Both the position numbers and the translations under genes were made by a program. Of a DNA stretch of 64,000 bases, positions 45,294-54,729 are shown piece by piece (position 1 is the first letter of the stretch; the number at the start of each line of letters is the position of its first letter). The stretch comes from Rothia sp. HMSC078H08 (GTDB taxonomy: Bacteria; Actinomycetota; Actinomycetes; Actinomycetales; Micrococcaceae), in contig NZ_KV795256.1 in NCBI RefSeq assembly GCF_001808955.1, positions 1 through 64,000 on the forward strand, written 5' to 3'. Below the pieces are notes generated by a model that did no database searches, had not been told where the DNA came from, and was given only the letters and a program-made list of their open reading frames with translations.

Positions 45294-46571
45294 ATGAAGG
45301 CACTCAAAAAACTTCCCCTCCTCGCGTGGATTATCATCGCGATCGCATCGGGTGTGCTCATCGGCTTGCTGACCCCCGGAATGATTAGCGGCATCAATGA
45401 CGCAACCGGCGCAGCCATCCCCACCGACCTCATTGTGCAGCTCTTCGTCTCCTTCTCTACCGTATTCAGTGCCTTCCTGAGCTTCGCGATTCCGCTGATT
45501 ATTATCGGCTTCATCGTGCCCGGCATTGGTTCCCTCGCGCAGGGTGCGGGCAAGATGCTCGGCATCACCGTGGGTCTGGCGTACATCTCCAGCATCCTTG
45601 CTGGCTTCCTGGCACTGACCTGCGCACTGCTGCTCTACCCCATCATCCTGAAGGGTCAGCAGCTCGCTTCCTTCGATAACCCCGAGAACGCACTGTCCAA
45701 GGGTTACATCTCCTTCGAGCTGACCCCGATTATGGGCGTGCTGAGCGCACTGATTCTCTCCTTCATCCTGGGCCTGGGTATTACCGCACTGAAGACCCGT
45801 GCGATGCTGAACCTCTTCGAGGACTTCCAGGTCATCGTTGAGAAGATGCTCGGCTACGTGATTATCCCCCTGCTGCCGGTGCACATTGTGGGCGTGTTCG
45901 CAAACATGACCCTCGCCGGTCAGGTGGCGAAGATCCTCTCCGTCTTCGGTCTTGTGTTCGTCATGGTGATTATTCTGCACTGGGTCACCCTGGCACTGCA
46001 GTACTCGGTGGCTGGCGCGATTTCTCGCCGCAACCCCATCCAGATGCTCAAGACCATGCTCCCGGCATACTTCACCGCAATCGGTACCCAGTCTTCGGCT
46101 GCGACCATCCCGGTGACCGTGCGTTCGGCGAAGAAGGCTGGCATCTCCCCCCGCGTGGTGGACTTCGCGATTCCGCTGTGCGCGACCATTCACCTCTCCG
46201 GCTCCATGATTACCATTACCTCCTGCTCGGTGGCAGTGCTGTTCATGACCGGCCAGCACCCCGACTTCGGTAGCCTGATCCCCATGATTCTGGTGCTCGG
46301 CGTGATGATGGTTGCCGCTCCCGGCGTTCCCGGCGGTGGCGTGATGACCGCAATCGGTCTGCTGCAGTCCATGCTTGGTTTCGATGCCTCCATGATTGCC
46401 CTGATGATTGCCCTGTACCTGGCTCAGGACTCCTTCGGCACCGCAACCAACGTGACCGGTGACGCGACCATCGCAGCCCTGACCGAGCGTATCTCCAAGG
46501 CAATCGGAGCGAACCCCGATAAGGAAATCCGCGACGAGGACATCGAAAAGGCAGAAGCTATTTCCGCCTAA
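45294..46571 (+). CDS. Dicarboxylate/amino acid:cation symporter (DAACS, SLC1-like)
   Basis: Sodium- or proton-coupled uptake of dicarboxylates or amino acids, 425 aa with eight helices and two re-entrant hairpins. The first hairpin contains TQSSAATIPVTVRSAKKAG (the Ser-rich substrate motif) and helix 7 follows with LCATIHLSGSMI (NMDGT equivalent, here HLSGS). Hairpin 2 is PGVPGGGVM and helix 8 has LAQDSFGTATNVTGD, whose Asp and Asn bind substrate and sodium. The altered helix-7 motif makes specificity uncertain; serine/threonine transporters of the SstT type show similar changes. ATG 45294. Confidence 0.88.
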   Translation: MKALKKLPLLAWIIIAIASGVLIGLLTPGMISGINDATGAAIPTDLIVQLFVSFSTVFSAFLSFAIPLIIIGFIVPGIGSLAQGAGKMLGITVGLAYISSILAGFLALTCALLLYPIILKGQQLASFDNPENALSKGYISFELTPIMGVLSALILSFILGLGITALKTRAMLNLFEDFQVIVEKMLGYVIIPLLPVHIVGVFANMTLAGQVAKILSVFGLVFVMVIILHWVTLALQYSVAGAISRRNPIQMLKTMLPAYFTAIGTQSSAATIPVTVRSAKKAGISPRVVDFAIPLCATIHLSGSMITITSCSVAVLFMTGQHPDFGSLIPMILVLGVMMVAAPGVPGGGVMTAIGLLQSMLGFDASMIALMIALYLAQDSFGTATNVTGDATIAALTERISKAIGANPDKEIRDEDIEKAEAISA

Positions 46572-46595
46572 TCCTCTCCGCTTCCATAGCGTTTT

Positions 46596-46629
46596 TCAGC
46601 CCCGCCTCCCCTGTAGGAGGCGGGGCTGA
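46596..46629 (+). terminator. Terminator after the symporter gene
   Basis: TCAGCCCCGCCTCC pairs perfectly with GGAGGCGGGGCTGA across CCTGTA, 24 bases past the stop. Confidence 0.8.
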
Positions 46630-46703
46630 CCCGTACCCGGAAGCTAGCCAAGAAACCGGTCATCGTGTCAAAGGAACTCTAACCGCGGAGTACACTGGAA
46701 GTC

Positions 46704-47210
46704 ATGACTGAAAACAACACACACCACGCACCCGTCCGCGCGGCAGCACCCACCACCCTCAGCGCAGAAGAAATCAAGGCGCAGCTGACCGAAAGCGGCA
46801 TCCCCGAGCACCTACACCCCTACTTCCCCCGCGGTCTGGGCGAGCTCATCCCCGCCATGGGCATTAAGTTCCAGGAACTCACCGCAGAACGCACCGTCGC
46901 GACCATGCCCGTCGCCGGTAACACCCAGCCCATCGGCCTGCTGCACGGCGGCGCCAACGTGGTCCTCGCAGAGACCCTCGGATCGCTCTCCGCGGGTGTA
47001 CACGGCGGCGAAAACCTCGTAGCAGTCGGAGTGGACATCAACGCAACCCACGTGCGCCCGGCAGTCTCCGGTGTGGTTACCGCAACCTGCACCGCCGTCA
47101 AGCTCGGACGCACCCTGTGCATCCACTCCATCGACATTGTGGATGAGCGCGGCCGCACCACCTGCACCGCGCGTATCACCAATATGCTGATTCCCCGCCC
47201 CACTGCATAA
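46704..47210 (+). CDS. Hotdog-fold thioesterase (PaaI/MenI type)
   Basis: Acyl-CoA thioesterase, 168 aa. The hotdog core starts near residue 50 (AMGIKFQELTAERTVATMPV). The catalytic block PIGLLHGGANVVLAETLGS contains the conserved HGG and Glu. The C-terminal strands are TATCTAVKLGRTLCIHSIDI and TCTARITNM. The block and length match 1,4-dihydroxy-2-naphthoyl-CoA hydrolases of menaquinone synthesis, which suits a menaquinone-using actinobacterium. A phenylacetate-type role cannot be excluded. No men genes are adjacent. ATG 46704. Confidence 0.88.
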   Translation: MTENNTHHAPVRAAAPTTLSAEEIKAQLTESGIPEHLHPYFPRGLGELIPAMGIKFQELTAERTVATMPVAGNTQPIGLLHGGANVVLAETLGSLSAGVHGGENLVAVGVDINATHVRPAVSGVVTATCTAVKLGRTLCIHSIDIVDERGRTTCTARITNMLIPRPTA

Positions 47211-47337
47211 ACTCCCACTGCATAATCTCCCGCAGTATAAAGTCCTACAGCCTACGCAAGTAGCCTAAAATCGTAGAAGCACGGGGTACACGGCACCCGC
47301 CAACACCCCACCAGAAGGTACGACCAGAAGGAGCACC

Positions 47338-47586
47338 ATGGCCCGCGAGCGCACCCCCTATTTCAAGCGTTACCCGAAGATTGTGCGCGCCAAGCGCATT
47401 GTCCTGCCCATCGCAATCGGCGTGATGCTGGTGTGCCTGGTGACCGCTATCAACAACCCCGGTAGCTTCTGGTGGCTGGGCGTGATGCTCGGTACCGGCG
47501 GCATGCTCTGGGCTGGCTCCCCCACGGACCGCCCCATCAGCGGCCCGAACAATGACGAAGACGATTTGAACCGCTACCTGCGTTAA
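47338..47586 (+). CDS. Small two-helix membrane protein
   Basis: Unknown function, 82 aa. A basic N-terminus (MARERTPYFKRYPKIVRAKR) is followed by a helix at residues 20-40 and a second at about 45-60, then an acidic tail NNDEDDLNRYLR. By the positive-inside rule the N-terminus is cytoplasmic. AGAAGGAG lies 6 bases before the ATG. It may be co-transcribed with the thioesterase 127 bases upstream, since no terminator was seen between them. Confidence 0.8.
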   Translation: MARERTPYFKRYPKIVRAKRIVLPIAIGVMLVCLVTAINNPGSFWWLGVMLGTGGMLWAGSPTDRPISGPNNDEDDLNRYLR

Positions 47587-47674
47587 GTTCCGTGTAGCGC
47601 CGGGTTCCCGCCCGCGCTAAGCGCCCGGTTTACAACGCACACCCGCGAGCCGTTATACACGCGAACCGTTAAAC

Positions 47675-47720
47675 ACGAACGCCCCGTCCCTCAGCTTCAT
47701 CGTGAGGGGTGGGGCGTTTG
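47675..47720. terminator. Terminator between convergent genes
   Basis: CGAACGCCCCGTCCCTCA pairs with TGAGGGGTGGGGCGTTTG with two mismatches, between the small membrane protein and the leftward ANTAR regulator. Confidence 0.7.
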
Positions 47721-47843
47721 TGTGTCATGAATAAAGGTGCTGGTTCATCACTGCACCAGCCGTGTGTGCTCATCGACGATTCCTAGTCTTCGCCGTAGCG
47801 TGCATTCGTACCTGTACTGTCACGTACTTTGCACGTCTTGTGC

Positions 47844-48455
47844 TTAGGAGAGCTGCTTGATGATGGTGTCAGAAACTTCGCGCATGGACAGGCGGCGGTC
47901 CATGGAGGTCTTCTGAATCCAGCGGAATGCTTCCGGCTCGGTCAGGTTCATCTTGGTGATGAGCAGCGACTTTGCGCGGTCAACGAGCTTGCGGGTCTCG
48001 AACTGGTCGCGGATGGTGCCCACTTCCTTCTCGAGAGCGCGAATCTGCTCATAGCGGCTAATTGCCACCTCAATGGCGGGAACCAGATCGTTCGGGGAGA
48101 ACGGCTTGACGACGTACGCCATAGCGCCTGCCTCAACGGCACGGTCAACGAGTTCCTTCTGGCTGAATGCAGTCAGCAGAACGACGGGAGCAATCTGCTC
48201 CTTCGCGATTTCTTCGGCTGCGGTGATGCCGTCCATAATCGGCATCTTCACATCCATGAGGACGAGGTCGGGGCGGTGCTTCTGCGCTAGCTCGACAGCG
48301 GTCTTGCCGTTATCGGTTTCTGCAACAACATCGAAACCCTGGTCCTTCAGAATTTCGACGATGTCGAGGCGAATCAATGCCTCATCTTCAGCCACGACGA
48401 CGGTGCGAGCGGGACCCTGCTCCTCCGCCTGGTTTTGAGTGGTCAGCTCTGACAT
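47844..48455 (-). CDS. pdtaR: ANTAR-domain response regulator (PdtaR-like)
   Basis: Two-component regulator acting on RNA, 203 aa. The receiver domain (about 17-130) has VVVAEDEALIRLDIVEIL, the phospho-acceptor LVLMDVKMP, the LLTAF switch and YVVKPF with the conserved Lys. A coiled linker (ALEKEVGTIRDQFETRKLV) leads to the C-terminal ANTAR helices (DRAKSLLITKMNLTEPEAFRWIQ, then MDRRLSMREVSDTII). ANTAR dimers bind paired hexaloop hairpins and prevent termination. Architecture matches actinobacterial PdtaR, whose kinase PdtaS is not in the window. ATG 48455 with AGGAGAAG upstream. Confidence 0.93.
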   Translation of the reverse strand: MSELTTQNQAEEQGPARTVVVAEDEALIRLDIVEILKDQGFDVVAETDNGKTAVELAQKHRPDLVLMDVKMPIMDGITAAEEIAKEQIAPVVLLTAFSQKELVDRAVEAGAMAYVVKPFSPNDLVPAIEVAISRYEQIRALEKEVGTIRDQFETRKLVDRAKSLLITKMNLTEPEAFRWIQKTSMDRRLSMREVSDTIIKQLS

Positions 48456-48893
48456 TACTCTTCTCCTTTATCAAATTTGAATCACTTAAAGTCTACAGGA
48501 GGGAATAAATGTTCATCTACTTTCTCGCCTTGTCCCAGGTGTGTTATATGCGTCCTATGTGCATGTTGAAAAAGTTTTCTGACGCCATTTTGTGACCCTC
48601 CATCAGATTTTGCATATTAATGCACATTTTTGTTCTATACTGCTCATGACTGTGAAAACAAAACCGCACAACGTAGAGGTCACGCGGCGAAATTCACACC
48701 TAAAACATGGACCCGAAAATGACTCTGACATGCACTAACACCCCCTCGGGTTAGACACAAAAGTAATAAACAAAATATTTATATCGAAACCCCATCACGC
48801 GCCGCAGAAGGCCGATACACTGAAATAGGTATTCTCCTCGACTTCTCCGGCACTCACATTTGACCACCCATACTCGATACCCGGAGGGGATTC
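48456..48893. promoter_or_regulatory. A/T-rich divergent region at the island border
   Basis: A 438-base gap, clearly more A/T-rich than its surroundings, with no supported gene. TGCATATTAATGCA (48611-48624) is an inverted repeat closely related to the one before the NO reductase, and TATACT at about 48636 is a plausible -10 box for rightward transcription. The composition change marks the left border of the accessory region. Confidence 0.45.
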
Positions 48894-49796
48894 ATGTCAA
48901 TCACCCGTCAAGCACGCACCCTGTACTCAGACTTCGTCGAGTACAAGGAACTCGATCGCGCCCCGCTGACTTCCATTCACCCCGGAATTCTCATCGCCTT
49001 CGACTCCACCGCGCTTGCAAGCCTCTACAACTACCCAACCCACATCAGCGACGAAATCCTCCGCGTCTACTCGCAGCTGCGCGGACACGCTTTCCTCCCC
49101 CACCAGGCACTCAAAGAATTCTGGGCAGCACTCGACGGCGCCTCCCCCGTACCCGCCGCCGCAGACCGCGTCCGCTCAGCGCTCGCATCCTTCAAAGAAA
49201 CCCTGCCCGAAGAACGCAACTCCCCCTGGAGCGCACTGCGTTCAGTCACGCACCAGCTGGACCACTCCATCGCGCAGATCATGAAGATCCTTGAACCCAC
49301 CACCGACACCGGATCCATCAACATGGCACGCCGCGAAGACGACACGATCCTGCCGCGACTGAACCGCATCTTCACCGGCCACGTGGGTGCGGCACCCAGC
49401 CCCGAACGCCACGAACAGCAGTGCCGCGAAGCCCTCGCACAGGGCCACCCGTTGCTCGCTAACGCCAGCTTTGACGCCGACTTCGCGCTCTGGAACCAGT
49501 GCGTTACCGAAGCAACCACCCGTGTGAAGGGCACCGACTGCGTCTTCGTCACCGGCGGTGTGCGCGACACCTGGCTACGCAACGGTCAGCAGGTACGCGC
49601 CGCATCGGGCGGCGAACCCGTACGTCAGCTCGCGAACCGTCAGCTACTGCGTGAATACGCTAAGGCAACCGGAGGCGGCGTATTCCGCATCTACACGGTT
49701 GAGGAGATTCTGCGGCTCGCCTCCGAGCAGTACGGTGTGACCGTCAGCGACGCTACCTATAATGCGATTCGCGCGGAACAGCCCGTAGCTGTGTAA
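48894..49796 (+). CDS. PIN-like domain protein (PIN_8/DUF4935 type)
   Basis: Probable metal-dependent RNase-fold protein, 300 aa. The N-terminal PIN-like core has ILIAFDSTALASLYNY (first catalytic Asp), ISDEILRVYSQLRGHAFLPHQALKEFWAAL and, after a long helical insert, NASFDADFALWNQCVTEATT. DCVFVTGGVRDTWLR gives the last acidic position. This arrangement, with helices between the first and third acidic blocks, fits the PIN_8 class, which is often found with restriction or abortive-infection genes. No antitoxin is adjacent. ATG 48894 follows GGAGGGG. It borders the type I restriction locus. Confidence 0.72.
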   Translation: MSITRQARTLYSDFVEYKELDRAPLTSIHPGILIAFDSTALASLYNYPTHISDEILRVYSQLRGHAFLPHQALKEFWAALDGASPVPAAADRVRSALASFKETLPEERNSPWSALRSVTHQLDHSIAQIMKILEPTTDTGSINMARREDDTILPRLNRIFTGHVGAAPSPERHEQQCREALAQGHPLLANASFDADFALWNQCVTEATTRVKGTDCVFVTGGVRDTWLRNGQQVRAASGGEPVRQLANRQLLREYAKATGGGVFRIYTVEEILRLASEQYGVTVSDATYNAIRAEQPVAV

Positions 49797-49860
49797 ATCG
49801 CCGTGCACAGTCACCGTTGAGAATAATCCCACCACACCACACCCACCACCATTAACCGCG

Positions 49861-49895
49861 AGAAGCCACATGTGTTTCGAACACATGTGGCTTCT
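49861..49895. repeat. Island palindrome, copy 1 (short form)
   Basis: AGAAGCCACATGTGT and ACACATGTGGCTTCT flank TTCGA. It is the outer part of the longer hairpin found four more times to the right; the inner stem is missing. It lies between the convergent PIN and 348-aa genes and may terminate both. Confidence 0.85.
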
Positions 49896-49944
49896 TAGCG
49901 TCTGCGGGCAAGGTGTCTACAGAATCAAAGTAGGGCGCGAAAAC

Positions 49945-50991
49945 CTAGTTCTCACGGCTGGCGCGGTACAGCTCAGCGGCGCGCCCCTCCGAAGACTCGT
50001 CATCACCGAGCATCAGGTAGCACAAGTACAGGGTGAAAGCGGCGCGGCGGTCGGCGGCGAGCGTCTCCGTGTTATCACCCTCAGGGGTGCTGAAAGCAAT
50101 AACGTCATGCGCCTGAGGCAGGGCGGCGATCAAGTGCGCGGCGGTTTCGTAGCCGTCCTGGTCACCAGGCAGGGTGACGTAGTGCGGCTCCGGGTTGTCG
50201 GTAGTGTTTGCACCCGCACGAGCGGCGGAAAAGTTAGCCTTGAGGACGTCCTCAACACGGCTCATCAGCTCAGCATCGGGCAGGGTGAGGTCATCCGCAT
50301 CGAACGCAACGTGGATGCCGTTCAGAGTCTCGTAGGGGTGCTCACCCGCGTAGTATCCGGCGGCAAGAACGTAGCCGGTGAGTAGCTGCGCCTCGGCGGC
50401 GGTGAAGGTGCCGCGCGCCTCACGCAGGGCGGGCAGCAGAAGCTCGGCCAGGAGCGGGTGCAGGGACTCGGGGGCGTTCGCGATAGCCTCCTGCAGGGAC
50501 TCTTCCGCCTCCGCGGTGGGCTCGGCGTTGAGCAGGGTCAGGAAAGCCTCATCGGTGCCCTCCCAGTAGCGGGCAATCAGCACAAGGGTTGCAACGAGTG
50601 CGAGAAGTTCACGGTAGTCGCCGGAACGGTCAGCGGCGAAAGTGTTAGCAACAACGCGGGCGAGCATGCGCGCGGCAATGTTCTCGAGGATGTACTCGTC
50701 GTAGGCGTTATCGCCGGGCCAGTTTGCGGGGTCGGGAAGGTAGGTTTCGTCCAGGTATCGCAGCACGGGTTCGAGGGGCGCGGGAGCATCCGCCGCGAGT
50801 TCGGGGCAGCACTGCTCAACCCAGCTGTTCACGGTAGCCTCGTCAGCGATACCGGTAGCCTCAGCGAGCTGGACGCGCGAGAGGCTGTACGGTGCAACGA
50901 GTGCGGCGAGGTCGTCGCCCGCGCCGTTGGAACGGTAGGTGGGCTGGTAGTTGGGGTCGGGAAGAGTTCCGGGGAGGTGGGTGGCTGCCAT
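49945..50991 (-). CDS. 348-aa partial paralogue of the restriction-associated 958-aa protein
   Basis: Unknown function, 348 aa. It matches the N-terminal 330 residues of the protein at 54730-57606 over its whole length, more than half identical by eye. The matches include VAPYSLSR(V/I)QL-EA-GIA (helix-turn-helix-like), CCP, YILENI-ARMLARVVA, RGTFT--EAQLLT and GYETAAHL-A-LPQAH. It ends where the large protein's methylase-like core continues. I start at ATG 50991 because GAAGGAGCTACC lies before it, the same leader sequence as in the large gene. It is the last minus-strand gene of the restriction locus, past hsdR. A truncated duplicate could act as decoy, inhibitor or partner of the large copy; this is inference. 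Confidence 0.75.
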   Translation of the reverse strand: MAATHLPGTLPDPNYQPTYRSNGAGDDLAALVAPYSLSRVQLAEATGIADEATVNSWVEQCCPELAADAPAPLEPVLRYLDETYLPDPANWPGDNAYDEYILENIAARMLARVVANTFAADRSGDYRELLALVATLVLIARYWEGTDEAFLTLLNAEPTAEAEESLQEAIANAPESLHPLLAELLLPALREARGTFTAAEAQLLTGYVLAAGYYAGEHPYETLNGIHVAFDADDLTLPDAELMSRVEDVLKANFSAARAGANTTDNPEPHYVTLPGDQDGYETAAHLIAALPQAHDVIAFSTPEGDNTETLAADRRAAFTLYLCYLMLGDDESSEGRAAELYRASREN

Positions 50992-51160
50992 GGTAGCTCC
51001 TTCACTGAGGTTCGGGGTGAATTGGGTTGTATGGTGTGCGATGCTCGGGACCGCCTGAGGGGTCGGCACTTTTTCTCGCTACGCATCTTCTAGTTTCAGA
51101 ATATCCCAGAGCCCCGCATCGTGTGCTGCCCGTCGTCATTACCCGCCCACTAACCGCGAA

Positions 51161-51219
51161 AAGCCACATGTGTTTCGAGAAGCCACGTCTTTGGTGGCTT
51201 TTCGAAACACATGTGGCTT
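51161..51219. repeat. Island palindrome, copy 2
   Basis: A 26-base arm, AAGCCACATGTGTTTCGA then GAAGCCAC, pairs with its complement across a 7-base loop, 12 bases beyond the hsdR stop. Each arm itself contains AAGCCAC twice. A likely terminator of hsdR. Confidence 0.9.
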
Positions 51220-51231
51220 CTCGGCGATTAA

Positions 51232-54200
51232 TTAGAAGTTCAGATCTCCTAGGTGGCCGGCAACCTCATCCACAACATCCGTAAACACAGCGCCGACGCG
51301 CTCAATCACCGGGCGGAAACGCAACAGCTTACCGCGAATCTGCACCTTCAGCTTAGCCTTGCCGGTGTTATCCGCCGCATCCAGAGCCGCAGCATCCGCA
51401 ACGGAGTCCTTCAGCTGGCGAGCCAACATGACAAGCTCCTCCTCAGTGAGTACCTGAGTCAGAATGTCGATTGCGCACAGCTCGTCGTAGACTCGCACCT
51501 CGCGAGCAGACAGGCCCAGGCGGCGGCCACGTTCGGCGTCATTCTCAGCCTCGGTAGCCAGCGAGCGAACAGCGAGCAGTAGCTCTTCAAGCTCCTTGCT
51601 GCTCTTATTCTCAAAGGCGTTGTAGCGCTTGAGCAGCTCTTCCAGACGCTTCATGAAGTAGACGACTCGTGCCTGCTGGCCTTCCAGGGAGTTCTGAATC
51701 TGCATGGTCACCAGGTCGGCGGCGTTCTGAGCTACCAGAGCGGCCGCATCCGTGCCGGACAGCTGCTCGATTGCCGAATCGGTCAGCTGACGCAGGTCGA
51801 TAGCGCTCTCACCGTTGGCATTCACCGTGATGATGTTGGTGCCACCGGTCTCCACGGCCTCGTTGAACAGGCGTTCCATCTGCTTCTTGATTTCTTCAGC
51901 GCTGATGGTCTGTTCGAAGGCTCGGTTGGTCAGGCGGCGGTTCTTCACGCCCTTGTGTACTTCACGCAGGAATTCGAGTCGCGCAATCATGGCCGGGGTC
52001 AGGGCCTTAGATACTTCCTCCTTGTCCTTGAGGGGAATGAGCTGTCGGTACAGGTCGATGATGTGGCTCAGGAGCTTAGAGACCTGCGGTGCATCACCAT
52101 GAGGTGCGCGTTCCGCGTCCTGCTCGTAACCCAGGATCTTGCTCTGTACCAGGGTCAGCATGCGTTCGTATTCCCGCGGGTCTACGCCATTTCCGCGGCT
52201 TTCAGCCATGGCGTACCAGTCGATGCCCAGGTATTCGGTGAGCTGCGCGTAGGAGGTCTTGAAGTCTTCCAGCAGCTTCTCGCCGCGGGTTACGGGGTTG
52301 AAGTTGACCTCTTCACCACCGGTGGCGTACTGCTTCAGGGCCTTGCGCAGGTTGGTGTGCAAGGGCAGGAAGCCAACAATCAGACCGGACTGCTTTTCCT
52401 TGTAGGTGCGGTTGATGCGGGCGATGGTCTGCATCAGGTTGTGTTCCTTCTGCAGACGGTCCATGTACATGGTGTGCAGTACGGGGGCGTCAAAGCCGGT
52501 GAGCAGACGATCGGCCACCACAATGATTTCCAACTGGTTTTCGGGATCCTTGATGCGACGCTCAACCGCACGGGAATCGGCCTTGTTGCGGCGGAAGGGT
52601 GCGAGCTCCTCCGTGTCGCTCGTGGTACCGGAAATCAGCACCTGCACGCGGCCACCGTTGATGTCTTCGGGGCCTTCGGGGGCCCAGTCGGGACGCTTCT
52701 CGATGATTTTGTGGAAGAGTCGCACGGCGTGCTCACGACCGGAGGTAACCACCATGGCCTTGCCGATGCCGCCGCTCATTTCTTCACGCATGAGCTCGCG
52801 GCGTTCTTCCCAGTGCTCGACAATGTTCTTCGCGACCTCGTCCAGACGCTCGTCAGAGGCCAGCAGCTTCATAATCTGGGTCTGCTCAAGCTTGGTCTTA
52901 TTGGCCATTTCGAGTTCCAGCGCATCAGTCAGCTCCTCAATGGACTGGCCGATTTCTTCGCTGCCTTCAGTGGTTGCCATCTTAATGTGGCGCGGCTGGT
53001 AGAGCAGCGGGACAGTTGCGCCTTCTTCAATGGCGCGGTCGAAGCCGTAGGTGTGAATGTAGTCGCCGAAGACTGCGGTGGTGTTACCGGTCTTGTTGTC
53101 GATGGGGGTGCCGGTGAACGCGATGTACTTGGCGTTGGGCAGGGCGGTGTTGAGGTTGTGTGCGTATCCTTCCAGGGTGTCGTAGTGGGAGCGGTGTGCC
53201 TCGTCCACCATGACGATGATGTTCGAGCGGTCGGAGAGCTGCGGGAACTTCTCGTCGGGGTCTTCCATGCCGAACTTCTGCAAGGTTGTGAAGAAGATAC
53301 CTCCGGACTGGATGTCGTTCAGGCGGTTCTTCAGTTCACGGCGCGAATCGAACTGGACGGGTTCCTCGGGGAGCATGTCCTTGGCGTTCAGGAAGGTCGT
53401 GTAGAGCTGGCTGTCCAGGTCGGTGCGGTCGGTGACCACGACGATGGTGGGGTTGTGCAGCGCCTTTTCACGCATGGCGGCGCGGGCGAAGAACAGCATG
53501 GAGTAGGACTTGCCGGAGCCCTGGGTGTGCCAGACGACGCCTACCTGTCCCCTGCCGGTGTGGGTCTTCACGGCGCGGTCGAGTGCCTCGCGGACGGCGT
53601 AGTACTGGTGTGCCTTGGCGAGGATCTTGACGTAGGACTTGCTGCCTTCTTCGCTGCCGGTGCCTACGAAGAGGGTGAAGTGGCGCATCATGTCGAGCAG
53701 AATTTCGGGGGTTCCGAAGGCCTGGATGATGCGGTTGAGCGGGGTGCTGTGCTGGCCGTTATCGTCGTGGTAGGTACCGTTGGGGGTTTCTGCACCTTCG
53801 GCGTTGTAGTTCCACTGGGCGGTGTGCGAGAGCGGGGTGCCGATGGTGCCGTAGCGTGCGTGGTCGGCCTGCCCCATGATGGTGACGATGTTGTAGATGA
53901 ATGCCTGCGGGATTTCACGCTGGTAGGTGTTCATCTGGTTGTAGGCTTCGGTGAGCTTCTTGTCCTGATCTTTGAGCTCGATGATGCCTACGGGCAGGCC
54001 GTTGCAGTAGAGCACCACGTCCAGGCGGTAGGTGCGTCCGCTGGAGAAGACGGTGACCTGCTGCGCCGCCAGGTAGGTGTTCTGGGCGGGGTCTGCGGAT
54101 ATGACCTGCAGGTTGCGGGTGCGCAGGGTGCCGTCGGGTGCCTTCATTTCCACGGGGATGCCGGCGCTCATGTAGCCGAGAGCTTCTTTGTTCTCAGCCA

Positions 54201-54501
54201 TAATGTTGGCGCTGCGGCGGCGAGTCAGGGTGGTGTAGGCCTTCTGCACGTGGTCTTCGGTGGCGTCCGGGTTGAGGCGGCGCAGGGCTTCCTTGACCTC
54301 GCCGGGGATGATGAGGGATTCACGGGATTCACGGCCGTGACGGAACGCCTTGTAGTTGGGCAGAATCGAGTCCGGAACGCGGGTTGCCCGTACGCGCTCT
54401 TCGTAGGTGGTGTCTGCCTGAATACCGGATCCGTTGGTTAGCTCCCAGCCCTTATCTGCGAGTTCAGAGAGGACGCTCAGTTCCCAGTTCTTTTCAGCCA
54501 C
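51232..54501 (-). CDS. hsdR: Type I restriction enzyme R subunit (endonuclease/translocase)
   Basis: Motor and nuclease of a type I restriction complex, 1089 aa. The nuclease domain shows the Asp in YRLDVVLYCNGLP and the E-x-K in VGIIELKDQ. The translocase has Walker A WHTQGSGKSYSM, VVVTDRTDLDSQL, the DEAH box IVMVDEAHRSHYD, III FTGTP, and VADRLLTGFDAPVLHTMYMDR with QTIARINR in the second RecA lobe. The C-terminal helical domain should dock on HsdM-HsdS. I start at GTG 54501, preceded by AAAGGAGCCACC; the upstream extension to 54576 lacks support. It is separated from hsdM-hsdS by a 958-aa gene. A 228-base upstream gap carries two TTACCCCGGGG sites, so it has its own promoter. Confidence 0.95.
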   Translation of the reverse strand: MAEKNWELSVLSELADKGWELTNGSGIQADTTYEERVRATRVPDSILPNYKAFRHGRESRESLIIPGEVKEALRRLNPDATEDHVQKAYTTLTRRRSANIMAENKEALGYMSAGIPVEMKAPDGTLRTRNLQVISADPAQNTYLAAQQVTVFSSGRTYRLDVVLYCNGLPVGIIELKDQDKKLTEAYNQMNTYQREIPQAFIYNIVTIMGQADHARYGTIGTPLSHTAQWNYNAEGAETPNGTYHDDNGQHSTPLNRIIQAFGTPEILLDMMRHFTLFVGTGSEEGSKSYVKILAKAHQYYAVREALDRAVKTHTGRGQVGVVWHTQGSGKSYSMLFFARAAMREKALHNPTIVVVTDRTDLDSQLYTTFLNAKDMLPEEPVQFDSRRELKNRLNDIQSGGIFFTTLQKFGMEDPDEKFPQLSDRSNIIVMVDEAHRSHYDTLEGYAHNLNTALPNAKYIAFTGTPIDNKTGNTTAVFGDYIHTYGFDRAIEEGATVPLLYQPRHIKMATTEGSEEIGQSIEELTDALELEMANKTKLEQTQIMKLLASDERLDEVAKNIVEHWEERRELMREEMSGGIGKAMVVTSGREHAVRLFHKIIEKRPDWAPEGPEDINGGRVQVLISGTTSDTEELAPFRRNKADSRAVERRIKDPENQLEIIVVADRLLTGFDAPVLHTMYMDRLQKEHNLMQTIARINRTYKEKQSGLIVGFLPLHTNLRKALKQYATGGEEVNFNPVTRGEKLLEDFKTSYAQLTEYLGIDWYAMAESRGNGVDPREYERMLTLVQSKILGYEQDAERAPHGDAPQVSKLLSHIIDLYRQLIPLKDKEEVSKALTPAMIARLEFLREVHKGVKNRRLTNRAFEQTISAEEIKKQMERLFNEAVETGGTNIITVNANGESAIDLRQLTDSAIEQLSGTDAAALVAQNAADLVTMQIQNSLEGQQARVVYFMKRLEELLKRYNAFENKSSKELEELLLAVRSLATEAENDAERGRRLGLSAREVRVYDELCAIDILTQVLTEEELVMLARQLKDSVADAAALDAADNTGKAKLKVQIRGKLLRFRPVIERVGAVFTDVVDEVAGHLGDLNF

Positions 54502-54729
54502 GGTGGCTCCTTTCGTTGCTGGTGTCTTGCACCTTGCATGTTGTGTGAATACTTTGCCTGTGTGCCGGTTGCTCATTTTCTGTGGTGAGCTGTGCGGCGT
54601 TGTATATCTCTAGAATGCCTGATGACGAGGGGGAATGTCGTTATTGTGTTTTACCCCGGGGTAAGCGAACGCGCTGAGGTGCTGGGTTGATTACCCCGGG
54701 GCGCACTGTTGAGGGGAGTATCCGGGCAG
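54502..54729. promoter_or_regulatory. hsdR promoter region with paired palindromic operator candidates
   Basis: TTACCCCGGGGTAA (54651-54664) is a perfect 14-base palindrome. TTACCCCGGGGCGC (54691-54704) repeats its left ten bases 40 bases away, about four helical turns. The only other copy seen is at 60833-60846, before hsdM. The pair lies 150-200 bases upstream of the hsdR start. Confidence 0.6.

Noticed and set aside
51955..54441. 828-codon plus-strand frame opposite hsdR
   Set aside because: Antisense shadow; no domains and no start signal, while hsdR has all its motifs.
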